From Prosopocoilus inquinatus (lineage: Eukaryota > Arthropoda > Insecta > Coleoptera > Lucanidae), in contig CM069878.1 in the NCBI GenBank assembly GCA_036172665.1, positions 21,772,501 to 21,836,500 of the forward strand: DNA of 64,000 bases. The letters run 5' to 3'. Under the pieces are notes generated by a model. The model saw only the letters and a program-made list of their open reading frames with translations. It was not told the origin of the DNA and made no database searches. Positions 45,927-57,648 of the stretch are shown one piece after another. Positions within the stretch are counted from its first letter, which is position 1, and every line of letters begins with the position of its first letter. Made by a program: the position numbers and the translations under genes.

Positions 45927-46662
45927 ATGCCGAAACCGTTGTGTAGTCAGTCCAAGCAATTGGTTGCTACGCTAATTTCGTATTTTGAGAAAGAGCGTTA
46001 TTGTGGAGGGCCGATGCTCCCATTAACTGCAGTGAGAGATGTAAGTTTTGCATGTCACATGTGGCAATTTACTCATAATTTTAAAAATCATGTTTTTTTA
46101 GCGTGTCGCAGCAGCCCTACAATTGAGTTTCACAACAGTTAATCGTATTGCTACAAATGTGTGTACTGGAAGTGAATTACATACTTGCGGAAAACGTTCC
46201 CGTCCTAAAACCGTCTGTGAAATAAGTGAGGCAAATAAGATTGAAATTTGTAACGTTATATACATGATGTACGAACAAAGTAAATTTTTAAAATAATAAA
46301 ATTCAAGTTGTCTTTTTATTTATTGATGTTAATTGTACAACAACATATCACATTAGATACACTACTTGCTAAGTTAAAGCAGACACACCTTTTTGAAGGG
46401 GGCCGAATTTCACTTTGGAAGATTTTAAAGGAAATAGGTTTCCGATGGAAAAAGGATGAACCCAGAAGGGGCCTTATGGAACTGACCCACATTTCTTTTA
46501 AACGAGTCGATTTTTTGAGCTCATACATTAACAACAAGCATGAAAACTTGTACCAATTTGTGTTACTTGACGAAACTTGGGTATTCCAAGATGGCACAAT
46601 TGGTCGGTCGTGGCAGGATGACAACGTTAAAAGTGTGAAGTCTACCAAAGTTGAAGGCAAAA
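45927..46662 (+). pseudogene. Intron-containing DDE_3-type (Tc1/mariner superfamily) transposase, decayed
   Basis: Exon 1 starts at ATG 45927. A short intron with GTAAG and TTTTTTTAG borders fits 46040-46101 (62 nt); joined, the frame continues from TAVRD into RVAAALQLSFTTVNRIA, a helix-turn-helix-like stretch, and on to EANKIEICNVI. A second break lies between about 46275 and 46340; its borders are unclear. The next block reads HITLDTLLAKLKQ, then GGRISLWKILKEIGFRWKKD, and YQFVLLDETWVFQDG, which carries the first catalytic Asp (LDETW). AAAAG followed by GTATGT at 46662 looks like another donor. The second and third catalytic blocks were not found downstream. The family is common in insects. 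Function is lost as read. Confidence 0.65.
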
Positions 46663-47699
46663 GGTATGTTGAAAAGAATAACAGACATGAAAATAATTTT
46701 TGTATTATTTAGATAAATAATTGACACATTGACACAAATGACGTTTAACTGAGTGAAAGGTTTACTTACTTTTTACAGTTTTTACTTATAAAATGAATAA
46801 CATAAGAGATTCCTCAGTAATGTAACAGCTTAGTATATGTAATAGATTAATTCATGCCGAATTAGAAATGTGTGTCTGTCGGTTTCTGACATGATCCATT
46901 TACAAGGTAAGTACATTTTCAGGAAATAAGTCTGCACTGTATTTGATGTATAATTGTATAATAAATACAAAAAATATCATGAATAAAATCGATTTCAAAG
47001 GTTAATACATAACCTTAACCATTACAAACAATTACATGTCAACATAGAAATTTGGCAACAACGTGATCCTGTGCAGTCATTAGATTCACTGACGTCATTG
47101 CCTAGTTAGACTGAATGATGTATACCTTCACACCATTCGGCATACCGAGATTTGGGACACACCGAACCTTCTTCCTATTCGACAATATCTTCAGTCTTAT
47201 TCTAACATTACCGCTACTTGAGCGCATTCTTCTTTGGTCAAATTTCGAATTTCGTGTGGCATAATGACGAAGAAACACAAAAACAACAAACAATAAAGTC
47301 ACTTTAAGAACAAAACCTAAATTTAAACTTAAAAATCGAAATTGATTGGTGAATGAACCTGCTTGTGATTTAATTTTATGGATTCACCCTTAAGTGATAA
47401 TCAAATGTAAATAAATGTTGGAAAAAGAAAATATGCTCAGCTATTTCATAGGAATGCCAGTTACTGCAAAATTTTAATAAAAAATCGAAAATATCGTATT
47501 TTATTGCAAGATGCGTTAATTTATTTATTTTTTTTATTATTTATTTATACAATGTGTTAATAAATTACTTACATCAACTATTACTATGAAATTTTTAACA
47601 CTGCACAGTAAAAACCATTTTTGCACTTTTAAGTTTTATGCCGCAAATATTCCTAAGTTTGACAAGTTTGAAAGTTCAATTGAATAAAGCGATACTATC
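46663..47699. other. Gene-free stretch
   Basis: It would hold the missing 3' exons of the transposase at 45927. Only a weak reading (LIHAELE after an AATAG acceptor-like site near 46845) resembles the expected strand after the first Asp. No other feature was seen. Confidence 0.35.
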
Positions 47700-47818
47700 A
47701 TAGGTAACAAATGTAGTAATATTTACTACAATTTTGTTAATATATGCTACAATTTGTTCCTGTCTTCATTCTAACTACAATTTGAGTCACTTTTTACTAT
47801 TCATTTTTCTCTGTATAG
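47700..47818. repeat. Foldback MITE, copy 2 (one arm)
   Basis: Matches the centre and right arm of the element at 41664-41829 in the same orientation (ATATGCTACAATTTGTTCCT, CTTCATTCTAACTACAATTT, CTTTTTACTATTCATTTTTC). The left arm is missing. Confidence 0.7.
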
Positions 47819-49334
47819 AATTAGTCCAGGATTCATTTTTTTGCAATCGTTAAGGCACCACCCTGTATAATTCGATTGGCTGTACTGAGTGCAAGATCAT
47901 TAAAGAGATCATTTTCAAGTTAATATACATAAGCAGAAAGAGGAATGAGATTGCATGTATCTGTCATTTTATTAACGATATTTTCATAATTTTCGGGGAC
48001 ACAGAAATATGCTTGTTGATTTAGGATTCTCCTCTCACTCAATTCAAACCGTAATCTCCGAGCTTTCGAGGATTTATTTTCAAATTCTCACTTATGATTC
48101 ACAATTTGAAAATGATTAAAATGTGTGGCAAACTGAATCTTTTTGTAACAATAAAAGACTGTATGCATTTTCGTGAATGTTGACGTTTCTAATTATTTTG
48201 TTATGCTATAATTACAAAAACCACATACTTACTTATTTTAGTATTTATACGATAAAATGTTTAAACACAAATACTAAAGAATAATCAGTAGCCAACGGTT
48301 TAAAGCACTGACATTTTAATTTTAAATGCTTGTAAGGTTGATAGAAATTTCATGTATACAAACTGATACTAGACCAAGCTGTAAACAAAGCGGATTCTTA
48401 AGTAAGAACAGAGCACCAATACGAAAGGACGTATAAGAATATAACCTATAACACTTACACGTTGCAGCGTTACCTCATACACAGGGTGATTCTTAAATAG
48501 ACCACCAAATAATAATCCATACAAGAATATAAATAGTTGATTACGATCAAACTGCTAAAAAAAATTGGATTTTTAGTGTTCGAAAAATAATTAATCAAAC
48601 ATTTAACGATGATTGTAATTTGAACATATAATTAGTTTATTCCTACTAGCATTGCAACCTGTGCGTCCGAAAACAAAATTTTTGCAAAAATAAATAATTT
48701 TCACGCGCTAGCGCTAATAAACAATCCATTTGAATCATGTGCGTTGGGAAATTGCTGACCTTGGCCTTAATTCATTCATTGCACTGCCCTATTGTTGGAG
48801 TAATAAATAATAACGAACTCCTGGAAGCTTCACTTTAATCTTCAGTTTCTTTTTACATAGGAACAGATGGAAGCTAACTGAAAATTAACGTTAAACAATG
48901 ACTGAGCAACCGGCCCTTAATACAAGCATTTTATGATATTTAACCTTGCCTCTTTTTTAGACTTTTTCGGGGTTAAATATTAGACACAGTTTTTATTTAT
49001 TTTTACCTTTTTAAAGGTATTTCTTGAATGTTTTTAAGTTGTCAATAGTTTTTTCAACATAATTTACCTCTTACAAAAATTTCATCAATTCCGTTGAAGG
49101 ACTCTAACACATAAAAAATTAAAAGTTCTAAAAAGTGTCTCATATTTACACCCCTTGACCCTATTAAAAGTATTGATTAAAGACGATTTCACAGATGACA
49201 GAAAAAATTTGAAAGCTTTCATATTTAACAAGATTAAGGCTTTGGTAAAATCTGGGAATCTGTCTTTAATCAATACCATTTTGAGAAATAATCATTCAGC
49301 ATTCATCCAGCATTTGTATTCCTCCGGTAATTTT
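47819..49334. other. Gene-free stretch
   Basis: AT-rich. Solitary terminal boxes ACCACCCTGTATAA (47857) and ACAGGGTGATTC (48481) are present. Opposite-strand frames at 49085-49340 have no motif. Confidence 0.4.
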
Positions 49335-49745
49335 GTATAAATGTTTAAGGCGTTTAGATTGAGATTCATTTAAGTTATGTGAAATTTTTGTAGAATGTTT
49401 AATAATCGTACTACGTCCTCTTAAGTGACACCAAATAGTTGAATTTAATGCCCCCAATTCCTCTGACAATCTATATGTTGTAGTAACCGGATGTTCTTTA
49501 ATAAATTGCCAAAAAAATCTTGGTATTATCTTTAAAGGGCAATCCGAGGTACAAATCCTTCGATGACTAATATCGCCATTTCTAAATTTTGTAAATTGAC
49601 GTTGAGCATGTATTACATTAAGAGACTTTTTTTCTTCTTCTACACAGATATTCTAAGCCACTTGTGCAGCCGTGCTGTCCTTCTTAAACTCATATAACAA
49701 CAGTTCAAGAATTCTTCGTTTTTGATTATTATTTTTTAAGAACAC
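49335..49745 (-). pseudogene. mariner-like transposase, N-terminal (HTH) half
   Basis: A minus-strand frame, open apart from stops, reads KRRILELLLYEFKKDSTAAQ, then AQRQFTKFRNGD, then HPVTTTYRLSEELGALNSTI and WCHLRG, and SHNLNESQSKRL. Mariner transposases have an N-terminal HTH with the pattern ...yeF-k-g-x-taaea..., then vAqrWFarFrsGd, then np-x-x-ttrelaeeLgvs-stI-rhL, then phelte-qk-rR. All blocks occur in the right order. In-frame stops (after AQVA and after MLDEC) show it is dead, and the expected WIPH-type and CDEKW catalytic blocks are absent downstream. It is a different copy and strand from the catalytic fragment at 10599. Confidence 0.75.
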
Positions 49746-52367
49746 ACAATTAAGTACGGGTTAACAGTAGCGTTGTATACTGTTTACAGAAGTATATTTT
49801 TCAATTTGCAAATAAAAAATTATATCTCGCTATCTTCGAAATAAGAATTAGTTTATAAAGAAGGAAAACGACATTTTTTTCCAAACAATTCTATGGTGAC
49901 AGGTAAATTTTAAGCTTAGGCATTACTTTAAATTAGTTGCAAGTCGGATTCAATTGCAGTGGACTTCCAAAGAATTACCTAGACGGCAGTTTCGGCCATG
50001 TTGGGGTCTTTTCAGCAACAAAGCAGGTTAAGAACTGTACGGGGGATGCTCGGAAAACTGACAAAACACTGTAACTGACTTGCCATTAACTTATTGTATT
50101 TCAAAATTTCCCGCAAAGGCGTGTTTTGGTCGTTTCGTACGGTATGGCATTTTATTTAAATGGTTGCTATTCTGATTCAATTTTAGGTTAAAAATTAGCA
50201 CGATCTAAGCTGTTGTAATTTCTAATTTTTAACGCGCAGCTTAAAGATGATAAGGCAGTGTGTGCGTCCTGTTAATTATTTGTATGTGGGACAAATAAAG
50301 TACTTACTATGAATCAAAAAGGTATATCTTACAAAAACCCAGCCCACCAAACTTACTGAACACTACGGGAATGTTCATAGTTTTTATTTGGTTTTGTCAC
50401 CCATTAAGTCTCTGTAAAGTTTTACTACATTTGGGACATTATTTAAGTAATTAAATTTAATAACATACCTATTCGTTTAAAAAAACAAATTAGAATTTTG
50501 TCGTAGTATAGGAAAACCAATGAATACAATTTATTTTTATTAAAAACGTTATAAACTTTTTTTTATAAATCACGTAGATTATACATTTTTTTTCATTTTT
50601 ACAATATTCTAAACACTTTCCATATTCTTATTATTGTGTTAATCAAAATCGAGTCAAATGAAACGGTTTTATATGGAGAGTGTAATGTCACATTGATTTG
50701 AGTAAGCTTTCTATTATTATTTTTACTGTGGACATAGAAAGAAAAGTAAAAAGCTCGCTCAGGGGAAGGCAGTTCTTTCTTGTTTATTTTTCAACATTAA
50801 ATGTTATGTGAGTTAGCAAACTACTACAAATATATTTGAACGACTTACACATTAAAACTTTTGCCGTTTCGTGATTTATCCCACTATTTTTAGGAACCTG
50901 TCCCGACTTGATTTAGCGACGATGTTTTCTTCAAAGAAAAGTCAGGACGAATCGATGTATTGTTACGTATTCACGAGTGTGCTCGTCATTAAAATTTGAC
51001 TGATTTCTAACAATGGATTGACACTAAAGCGACTAAATCCGACGTTGTAAGTGATAGCAGTGTAGAAATCGTGAAGCACACCGATAGCATCTAGGTTAAT
51101 GAAGTACAGAAGCACAATATTAATCTAGACTAATCCGGTAGCAAACGATTTGAGCTTAGCATTTACTGAACAAACATATAAGCAAGTGTATCTAACGTAA
51201 CAATAATTTCGGAGATAGGGTAAGGGAAAATCGGTTCAAGTGCTCCCATACGACGAAAATCGGAGCTACTAATCTTTCCATCTCGTATCTGTAATCAACG
51301 GAACGGAAGTAAGTCTAGCACACGACAAGATAACTCCACGCGAGTCTCTCACACGCCAGACGTCAAGAATTTAGTATATTTTTAACTTCCGTCAGGAAGA
51401 AAAAAAAAGTGGGAAATGTCGAAAATATGATATTTATATTCAGCCGGAAAATAAAACCGAATCTTCCACGGATGCAAAAAGTAAAATCCCGTGAGCGCAT
51501 CATCGCTCAAAACGTTAGAAGCCCACGTCTATTTCAAAATAATGCAACGCGGCTGTCGCTCCTTTTATTTCCCTTTGTGAAAATTGATTTCAGAACACAG
51601 CGTGCACGTCAGGAAAATCATATGCGGCGATTTTAAAACGTTCTACATTACAATTCCCATCATATGTGCATTTGCAGCGCTACCAACCACTCGTAAATAA
51701 TTTGCCGGCTACGAAATTCACAGTTTATGTAGGTCAAAACCTGAAAAATGGAACTGTCCGAAAATATAACCAAATTAAATACGTTCGAATGGGCTCTGCT
51801 GCTGTGTAATAGACTTTTTTTTGATTCTTTCGAAAATAATTCATTTCGGAAACTTTTACATTTAGTTTCGCATTGACACTAACCTCTAAGGCTAGCTACA
51901 ATTCGTAATAATATGCTCTTAAGGGCTCATATCAGTTTCATTTATTTTTTTTGTAATTAATGAAAAAGAAATTTACAAAATATATGCATAAATAAAAATA
52001 AGAAACTAGTAATAACTATTAAATTGATATCAAAATTATGATTGAAGCGAAATATCTGTTAGCAAAATACTTTTGTGTACAATCGTTCATCAAAAAGTAT
52101 TGATCTATACCCAAATTTGAAACCCTCTACTGATAACTTCCACCATTTGCGAGGTAAATTATTTAATCGTTTGATGGAATTAAAAGTAAATGATCTACTG
52201 TAAAGAGTAGTGGAATGACTAGAAAGAAAAGTTGAGCGAATACATATTTACATCGTGTATGTTTGTGAAAATAAAATTCCTGTGCAGACACAAAGTACTA
52301 GTTTGAATTATTTTGTAGGCAACGTTCATGACTAATCTACACTAGGAGTTTTAAATCTTTTCTATGG
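49746..52367. other. Gene-free stretch with candidate regulatory pocket
   Basis: About 51190-51720 is GC-richer, mixed-composition DNA with CpGs and a 75-codon plus frame (51409-51636) that has no domain. The rest is AT-rich with no recognised repeat. Confidence 0.35.
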
Positions 52368-53312
52368 GTTTGTATCATATAATTGACCAATTTCCTCCCA
52401 TTGCGAGTTTTGTTGAATGATAAAGATTTGGAAGCCTCAAGAATATTTACAAGGTTAATAATAGTTCATTTATTATATTCATATTTGCTGTAATAACATA
52501 AGCGCATATTCTCCAACCTAGATTTTCTTCAGGATTTTAGTGTCAAAAATGTCATTTCGGTAATTGTCCCAATTTATAAAAGTCGCTAAAAATAGCTCTT
52601 TTTTCAGCTAGTTCTATTTGTCTTTTCTTAATTAATCAGTACTTCAAGTAGAATATATGTGTGATGATATAAACCTCTAAAATCGCCTTGCTGCAGTTTT
52701 TTTTGCTCTAATAAAATCCTAAATATTGTCCTCTGTAAATCTATTATTTCGGCAATGTCAAAGTTAAATCATCCTACCTACTTTATCCTACACGTCGACA
52801 ATCTGTTAGTGAAGAAGAGTACAGCTGCGTTAAAGTGCTTGAGCAGGTAAAATATTCATATTGTTGTTAGTTGTAACACAGCATGACGATATATAGCAAT
52901 AATTAGTTGCGTACACTTTTAGCTTGTCATTTCGGTAATGCATTGAAATGAGCAAAAGGAATAAAACAAGAAAAATCCTTCCCTCCGGTAAATAGTTACG
53001 TTACACGAACATAACTTAAAAAGTTCGATGAAGTTTTTAGACTAAAAAGATGGTGTAGTTTCAAATTGCGTGATATTTGGCAGTAGTCAACAACAAAAAA
53101 AACTTTAACTGATGAAGGATATATTAATAGATACAGATTAATGAATTCTAAAATACCAAACTAGTAAAAGATTCCTTACTTGTTAGGTAAATATTTATCA
53201 GTTAGCCATGACGTTGCCTCAGTTCCCTAAGCTAATGTGTCTCACAATTTTTATGTTTGATTTTTCTCATGTGAAATTACGTTGAATTAGTTTTCGGGAA
53301 TCAATTGTTTAT
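52368..53312. repeat. Dispersed repeat D, copy 2
   Basis: Homologous to 36493-37686 in the same orientation; see that entry. It lacks the Harbinger-like MITE and a block of about 310 bp. It also carries about 300 bp (52460-52780) that is more complex than in copy 1. Non-coding. Confidence 0.75.
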
Positions 53313-54779
53313 TTCTTTTGATAATATAATAAACGTTTTATTATTCTGAGTGTGTTTATTTTCCGTCCATTGGTAAACTGAAATTTATATAAATTACCAA
53401 AATGACTAAAATCCAATCAGTTTCCCTTAGTTATAATGAAACATATGTATGTATGATCTTTGTTGATACTGAAAATGAACTTATTCAGCTTAATTTTATA
53501 ATACTGGCAAACAAAATTTGAAATAATTTTCAATTTTCTTTCTTTGTCAAACTGGACAATTATATGATATCCGCCTATATACGACTTGCATACTATCTCT
53601 AGTCGTGGCCACGTCAAACGTGCAGGTTTTCAAAAGCTGTTTATTTAGGTGAGCTTTTTCTAGAGTAATTAAGAAAAAGACTTGAATAGTTTTCTTCCCT
53701 AAGATTAGACGACAAGTTCAAATGGTTTAATAATTGGAACGGGCGGATAATAGATTAAACAAATACCGGGAATAAGCGTCCAATTAATTATTCTTTAGTC
53801 CCCCCGCTTTCAAGTAATTGCTCTGATATTTCTAAAGTTCAGTGGGAGCGTGTAAACTTCTCCAAGTTTAACCTGCGTGAACTTTCAACAATGATTCCCT
53901 ACTAGAATAGTAAGAGCTGGTTTACGGTTAGTTGGTAAAACAGTAAAACAAGAGCTTCCTCGTCCTCGTCCTCATGTCGATGAATGAAATAGAATAATTC
54001 GTAAATACCGGCGGCGACGCGGCCTTCGCAGTGACAAATGGTTCTTCGCGAAGAAACATGCGTTTCCTTCGCAGCTGTTTTGTAGCTGACACCGGGACTG
54101 ACGAGACGACGAGGAAGTATTGAAGATTTCTCTAACACAAACAGAACATTGTATCGCGGTACGTATAGGTTTAGGCCGTGAGTGATTGTATGTCGTGCCC
54201 CACAAGAACGTCCAAGTATTTAATCTATTGTCTTCCGGTCACCATCAGTCAGCAAGTCGTGACATTTTCTCCAATTCTCGTCCATTTTACCAGTGACAGA
54301 AAATAATGAGAAACAGATAAAGGAGATAAATAAAACGCGAAGGTATTCATTTAAATACATTAGAGGACTGAGATCCGACTTCGCTCTAAAAGGCAATTTT
54401 ATATTCTATTTTCTGCTGCTTTATGGCTTTTGTAATGCGCGGAACTTTCTTAGCAATTCTATTTTATTTACATAACCTGAAATCAAAGGAAATGTAATTA
54501 TAAACTGAATCATTTTTTTTACATAGAAAAAGATTTTCTCTCAATTTGTCAAGAGATTGGGTGTGATACTTAAAATCAAACATACCTAAAACGATAAAAT
54601 TATTACAAGTTGAAGAGACTTCTTTCATTTAAGCGTCTATTACGCATTTGGTAATTTAGAGGTGATAAACTGTGTGCGCTCTTGAATTACAAGTACCTAG
54701 TAATTTCTGCTGATGGCAAAATGGTACTGTTGCGAAATTACCGGAAGAATAGGAAATAGTTTGATTGTAATCCTGAAGC
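53313..54779. other. Gene-free stretch
   Basis: AT-rich on both sides of a GC-richer pocket at about 53930-54260 (CTCGTC repeats at 53957-53972, GGCGGCGACGCGG at 54009). Overlapping minus frames there (53902-54205) look like translations of the CGT/CTC-rich DNA and have no domain. Confidence 0.35.
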
Positions 54780-55265
54780 CTGTGCGACACAAATCAAAGC
54801 TCGCATGGTGGAGGCAAGGTCACGTGGTCGGAAGGCGATGAGGCAACCGGTTGACGACGCTCCTGTTTTCCAATCAATAGAGCGTCGCCATGGAAATAAC
54901 GCCGCTACGACACCACGCGGACAGGATCTACAACGTGGCGCCTCCTGGCGAATCCTCCAGTCAAAATAGCCGGGGCTTTATTACACTTTTAAGTACTTTC
55001 GGCGAGTCGTGAAATAAGGATCCTTCGTGCAGACATACTGGTGGGACGGAGGAGATTAATATCGAGGATGCGACTTAACATAAAGGCGAACATATTGACG
55101 TAGGGAAGTTTCTGTTCGGAGCGGAGTAATGTTATGTCAGCATCGTCATTCCGACGCCGGCGAAATGAGGGCCCAGCAAGTCGCTGATTGTTGCGATAGC
55201 GTCCCATGGCGCCGCCAGCCGATATCATCGACGACGCCGAACACACTACGGCGCTTACTTTTATG
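54780..55265. promoter_or_regulatory. GC-rich CpG-containing island with Grainyhead-type site
   Basis: The most GC-rich stretch of the right half. It holds CACGTG (about 54820), AACCGGTT at 54845-54852 (Grainyhead consensus), a CCAATCAAT box (54879) and many CpGs. A minus-strand 85-codon frame with ATG at 55246 and stop at 54989 lies in it; its peptide (arginine-rich, no signal peptide, no domain) is not recognised. A promoter with first exon, or an enhancer, are both possible. Confidence 0.3.
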
Positions 55266-55572
55266 AGTTTTTAATGAACATAACCGTGATGGTGGAATGA
55301 TGTTAGGCTTTATGAGGTCACATGCACGTAACTAAGATATCTAAAAGAAGCGTCGAGTTATACCTCACTAAACTTACGTCATTAACTTTCTATTATAAAC
55401 ATGCTTCGACATTTAAAAGCGATGAAAAATATGCTCAGAAAGAATTCTACGGTAAGTTTTATTAAAAAAAAAAGAAATAACTAATTTTACATAATTGCCA
55501 GAGGATCATTATCTTCAATGGCGCACCGTTTTCAGAGAATTTGTCTTATTTTTCAGTGGACAAAAGTAATAT
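55266..55572. other. AT-rich stretch, nothing recognised
   Basis: No frame, repeat or motif of note. Confidence 0.35.
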
Positions 55573-55860
55573 CTATGTCCCGAGTCTTCTAGTGTTCGTT
55601 TTGGGCTTCACCAACCACAAAACATAAACTTTGTTTGCGAGATGTGCCCAAAATTCTTCAATAGGCCACGCCTGAGGAACATTTGAGGGATTGTCAAAAT
55701 TAATGTTATTATCGCTTAACCTGGCATAATGACATGAGGCAAGATCGGCAAGATCGTGCCAGAATATTATTTCATCATTTTGAAGATGAATATTAACAAA
55801 ATCAATCATTCTTGCAAGATATTACCAGCCATACAGTTTCACGTCTAACTATTCCGACAT
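55573..55860 (-). pseudogene. Tc1-type transposase, C-terminal DDE fragment
   Basis: The minus-strand translation has YLARMIDFV, then NDEIIFWHDLADLASCHYAR, then NINFDNPSNVPQAWPIEEFW and AHLANKVY. Tc1-type transposases of insects have pF-i-x-x-h-...-iFWpDLAschYa (second catalytic Asp), NnInfvpk-...-PPN-PQaRPIE-FWa-lkrkVY (third catalytic Glu). A three-residue DLA duplication after the Asp, and a deletion of about six to nine residues before the PIE block, disturb the catalytic spacing. Stops occur upstream (before LDVK and YLARM). The first catalytic Asp is not found. The fragment lies about 160 bp from the left end of the hAT-like element. Confidence 0.75.
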
Positions 55861-56010
55861 GAGAAGACGTGCTTGGGCGTCGTCATGGTTAACGCTATAC
55901 AAGAACCGAATCTCGGAAATCAATTGGTAACACGATTCACTTCAAGAGGCCGTCGCGCTCTTCATCAATTGATGGACGTAGTTACGTTATCACCCCTGGA
56001 TTACGAGATC

Positions 56011-56018
56011 TACGTCAT
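56011..56018. repeat. Probable 8-bp target duplication, left
   Basis: TACGTCAT, directly outside the hAT-like TIR. It matches the right flank TACGCCAA (59005-59012) at 6 of 8 positions, as expected for a decayed 8-bp hAT duplication. Confidence 0.5.
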
Positions 56019-56609
56019 TAGTGATGGGAAGTTTCGTTACTTTTAAGTAATCGGTACTATTCGTTACTTCAGAAATCGTTACTTGGTACTTGTATTCAGT
56101 CGATACTCGATATTGGTATGGGTATTTTGATAACTGGTATTGGTAGTATTTGTTGTTTGAGTATTCGTTACATGGTACTCGTGCCCGTTCAATACTCGAT
56201 ACTTCATACTTGTTCGATTCACAATACGCGTTCGAGACTTGAAACTCGTTTACTCGGCAATTGTTCGTTACTTTGTTATAAACAAATGTGTGGGCTACTA
56301 GTATAATATTAAAGAAAAATACCGGTAATGGTAGACTATTTGAATATTGTTATTTTTTCATTAAAACGATATTTTTATAAACTGTTAAATTTAAAACTAT
56401 GAATATTATAAATTGAATTAGTATAAATAAATCGGTACTCATTTCTATAATTACATACTGAATAACTCTTTGCTGACGGATTAAAATGAACGATGCTAAA
56501 ACATTATGAACGAAACAACGTTAGAATCTTCATGTACATCAAATAATGGAAAAGGCTAATATTGCATCAGATCGTTTTTTATTTATTTATTTTTCTTTAC
56601 TTTTTCAGA

Positions 56610-56623
56610 ATTCTTATGTTCTT
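56610..56623. repeat. Target duplication of the Penelope pair, left
   Basis: ATTCTTATGTTCTT, an exact 14-bp match to 57689-57702. It marks the insertion boundary. Confidence 0.8.
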
Positions 56624-56704
56624 TAATCACAAAGCAACACAAAACCTGTGGCTGTAATCCAAATAACTAGTGAGAAAACCCCTCGACCACATTAATTCAC
56701 TGAA

Positions 56705-56747
56705 AGCGAATACGTATTTCGGTAACGAAGTTACCATCTTCAGCGCT
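56705..56747 (-). ncRNA. Hammerhead-ribozyme-like motif, version A (minus copy)
   Basis: Identical to the plus-strand motif at 57606-57648; see that entry. It lies 3' of the GIY-YIG frame of the minus copy. Confidence 0.6.
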
Positions 56748-56862
56748 AAACTGATATTAAACTTTAAAACAACAAATAAACTAAACTAGACTAGCCGCAC
56801 TCCCCCCTCACTTTCTTTGTACCGTATTATGCATGCAAAGCAAACCGGGATTCTTCGAAAAT

Positions 56863-57132
56863 CTAAAGGTCGAAGAGGCAAGAAGCGGTCGGCCCGGACT
56901 TCTCAAAATTCATTAATCTATTCCTATTTTTGTGAATCTCCAAGCTTTCGAAAGAATCTAGGTTTGTTTTGTTATTAATTTGTTTGATTAAATCTATTTT
57001 ATTTACCGAATGATTGTTTTCAAGCATGTGTAAGGCAACACTGGATTTATCAAAGCGTTTGTATTTTAAATGAGCCAAGTGTTCTTTGAATCTAATTTTT
57101 AAGGATCTTTTTGTTTGCCCTACATAAATTTG
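56863..57132 (-). pseudogene. Penelope-like GIY-YIG endonuclease, truncated inside the domain
   Basis: Encodes the same C-terminal residues as the plus copy from QIYVGQTKR to the stop. The frame is joined at 57132 to the inverted copy, so the first part of the domain (GIY, and the CKNC pair) is absent. The second motif YVG and the conserved Arg are kept. The first ATG (57078) is internal and not a real start. Confidence 0.8.
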
Positions 57133-57141
57133 TAACGATCG

Positions 57142-57489
57142 TTGCTGGGAAATCCAAAAGATAAAGTAGATTCGGAGGATAAATCAGGTATATATAAAAT
57201 TAGTTGTAAAAATTGTGATCAAATTTATGTAGGGCAAACAAAAAGATCCTTAAAAATTAGATTCAAAGAACACTTGGCTCATTTAAAATACAAACGCTTT
57301 GATAAATCCAGTGTTGCCTTACACATGCTTGAAAACAATCATTCGGTAAATAAAATAGATTTAATCAAACAAATTAATAACAAAACAAACCTAGATTCTT
57401 TCGAAAGCTTGGAGATTCACAAAAATAGGAATAGATTAATGAATTTTGAGAAGTCCGGGCCGACCGCTTCTTGCCTCTTCGACCTTTAG
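57142..57489 (+). CDS. Penelope-like element GIY-YIG endonuclease domain (partial)
   Basis: A 115-codon open frame that is the C-terminal end of a Penelope-like polyprotein. It begins LLGNPKDKVDSEDK, the linker after the reverse transcriptase; the first codon is TTG, not ATG, which fits 5' truncation. The GIY-YIG nuclease follows: GIY at about residues 16-18, CKNC at 22-25, YVG at 29-31, QTKRSLKIRFKEH with the conserved Arg, and SLESLEIHKNRNR with the likely metal-binding Glu. It ends at a stop at 57487-57489. In full elements this nuclease cuts the target DNA for primed reverse transcription. The frame is uninterrupted, so the insertion is young, but no promoter or polymerase is attached. 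Confidence 0.88.
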   Translation: MLGNPKDKVDSEDKSGIYKISCKNCDQIYVGQTKRSLKIRFKEHLAHLKYKRFDKSSVALHMLENNHSVNKIDLIKQINNKTNLDSFESLEIHKNRNRLMNFEKSGPTASCLFDL

Positions 57490-57605
57490 ATTTTCGAAGA
57501 ATCCCGGTTTGCTTTGCATGCATAATACGGTACAAAGAAAGTGAGGGGGGGAGTGCGGCTAGTCTAGTTTAGTTTATTTGTTGTTTTAAAGTTTAATATC
57601 AGTTT

Positions 57606-57648
57606 AGCGCTGAAGATGGTAACTTCGTTACCGAAATACGTATTCGCT
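57606..57648 (+). ncRNA. Hammerhead-ribozyme-like motif, version A (plus copy)
   Basis: Stem I strand AGCG, core CUGAAGA, an extra U, stem II GGUAAC with GUUACC around a UUC loop, core GAAA, self-complementary AUACGUAU for stem III, U as the base before the scissile bond, then stem I strand CGCU. This order matches the hammerhead core. Compared with version B (25889-25933), cores are identical while stems I and II change in paired fashion. The extra U before stem II and the loopless stem III are departures from the textbook fold. Confidence 0.62.

Noticed and set aside
45919..45940. CTGAAGATG followed by CCGAAACC, similar to the hammerhead core
   Set aside because: There is no room for stem II between the two core parts, and the site overlaps the start of the transposase exon; a chance match.
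56118..56306. Frame with a counterpart at 58750-58950
   Set aside because: Both are translations of the two hAT-like TIRs.
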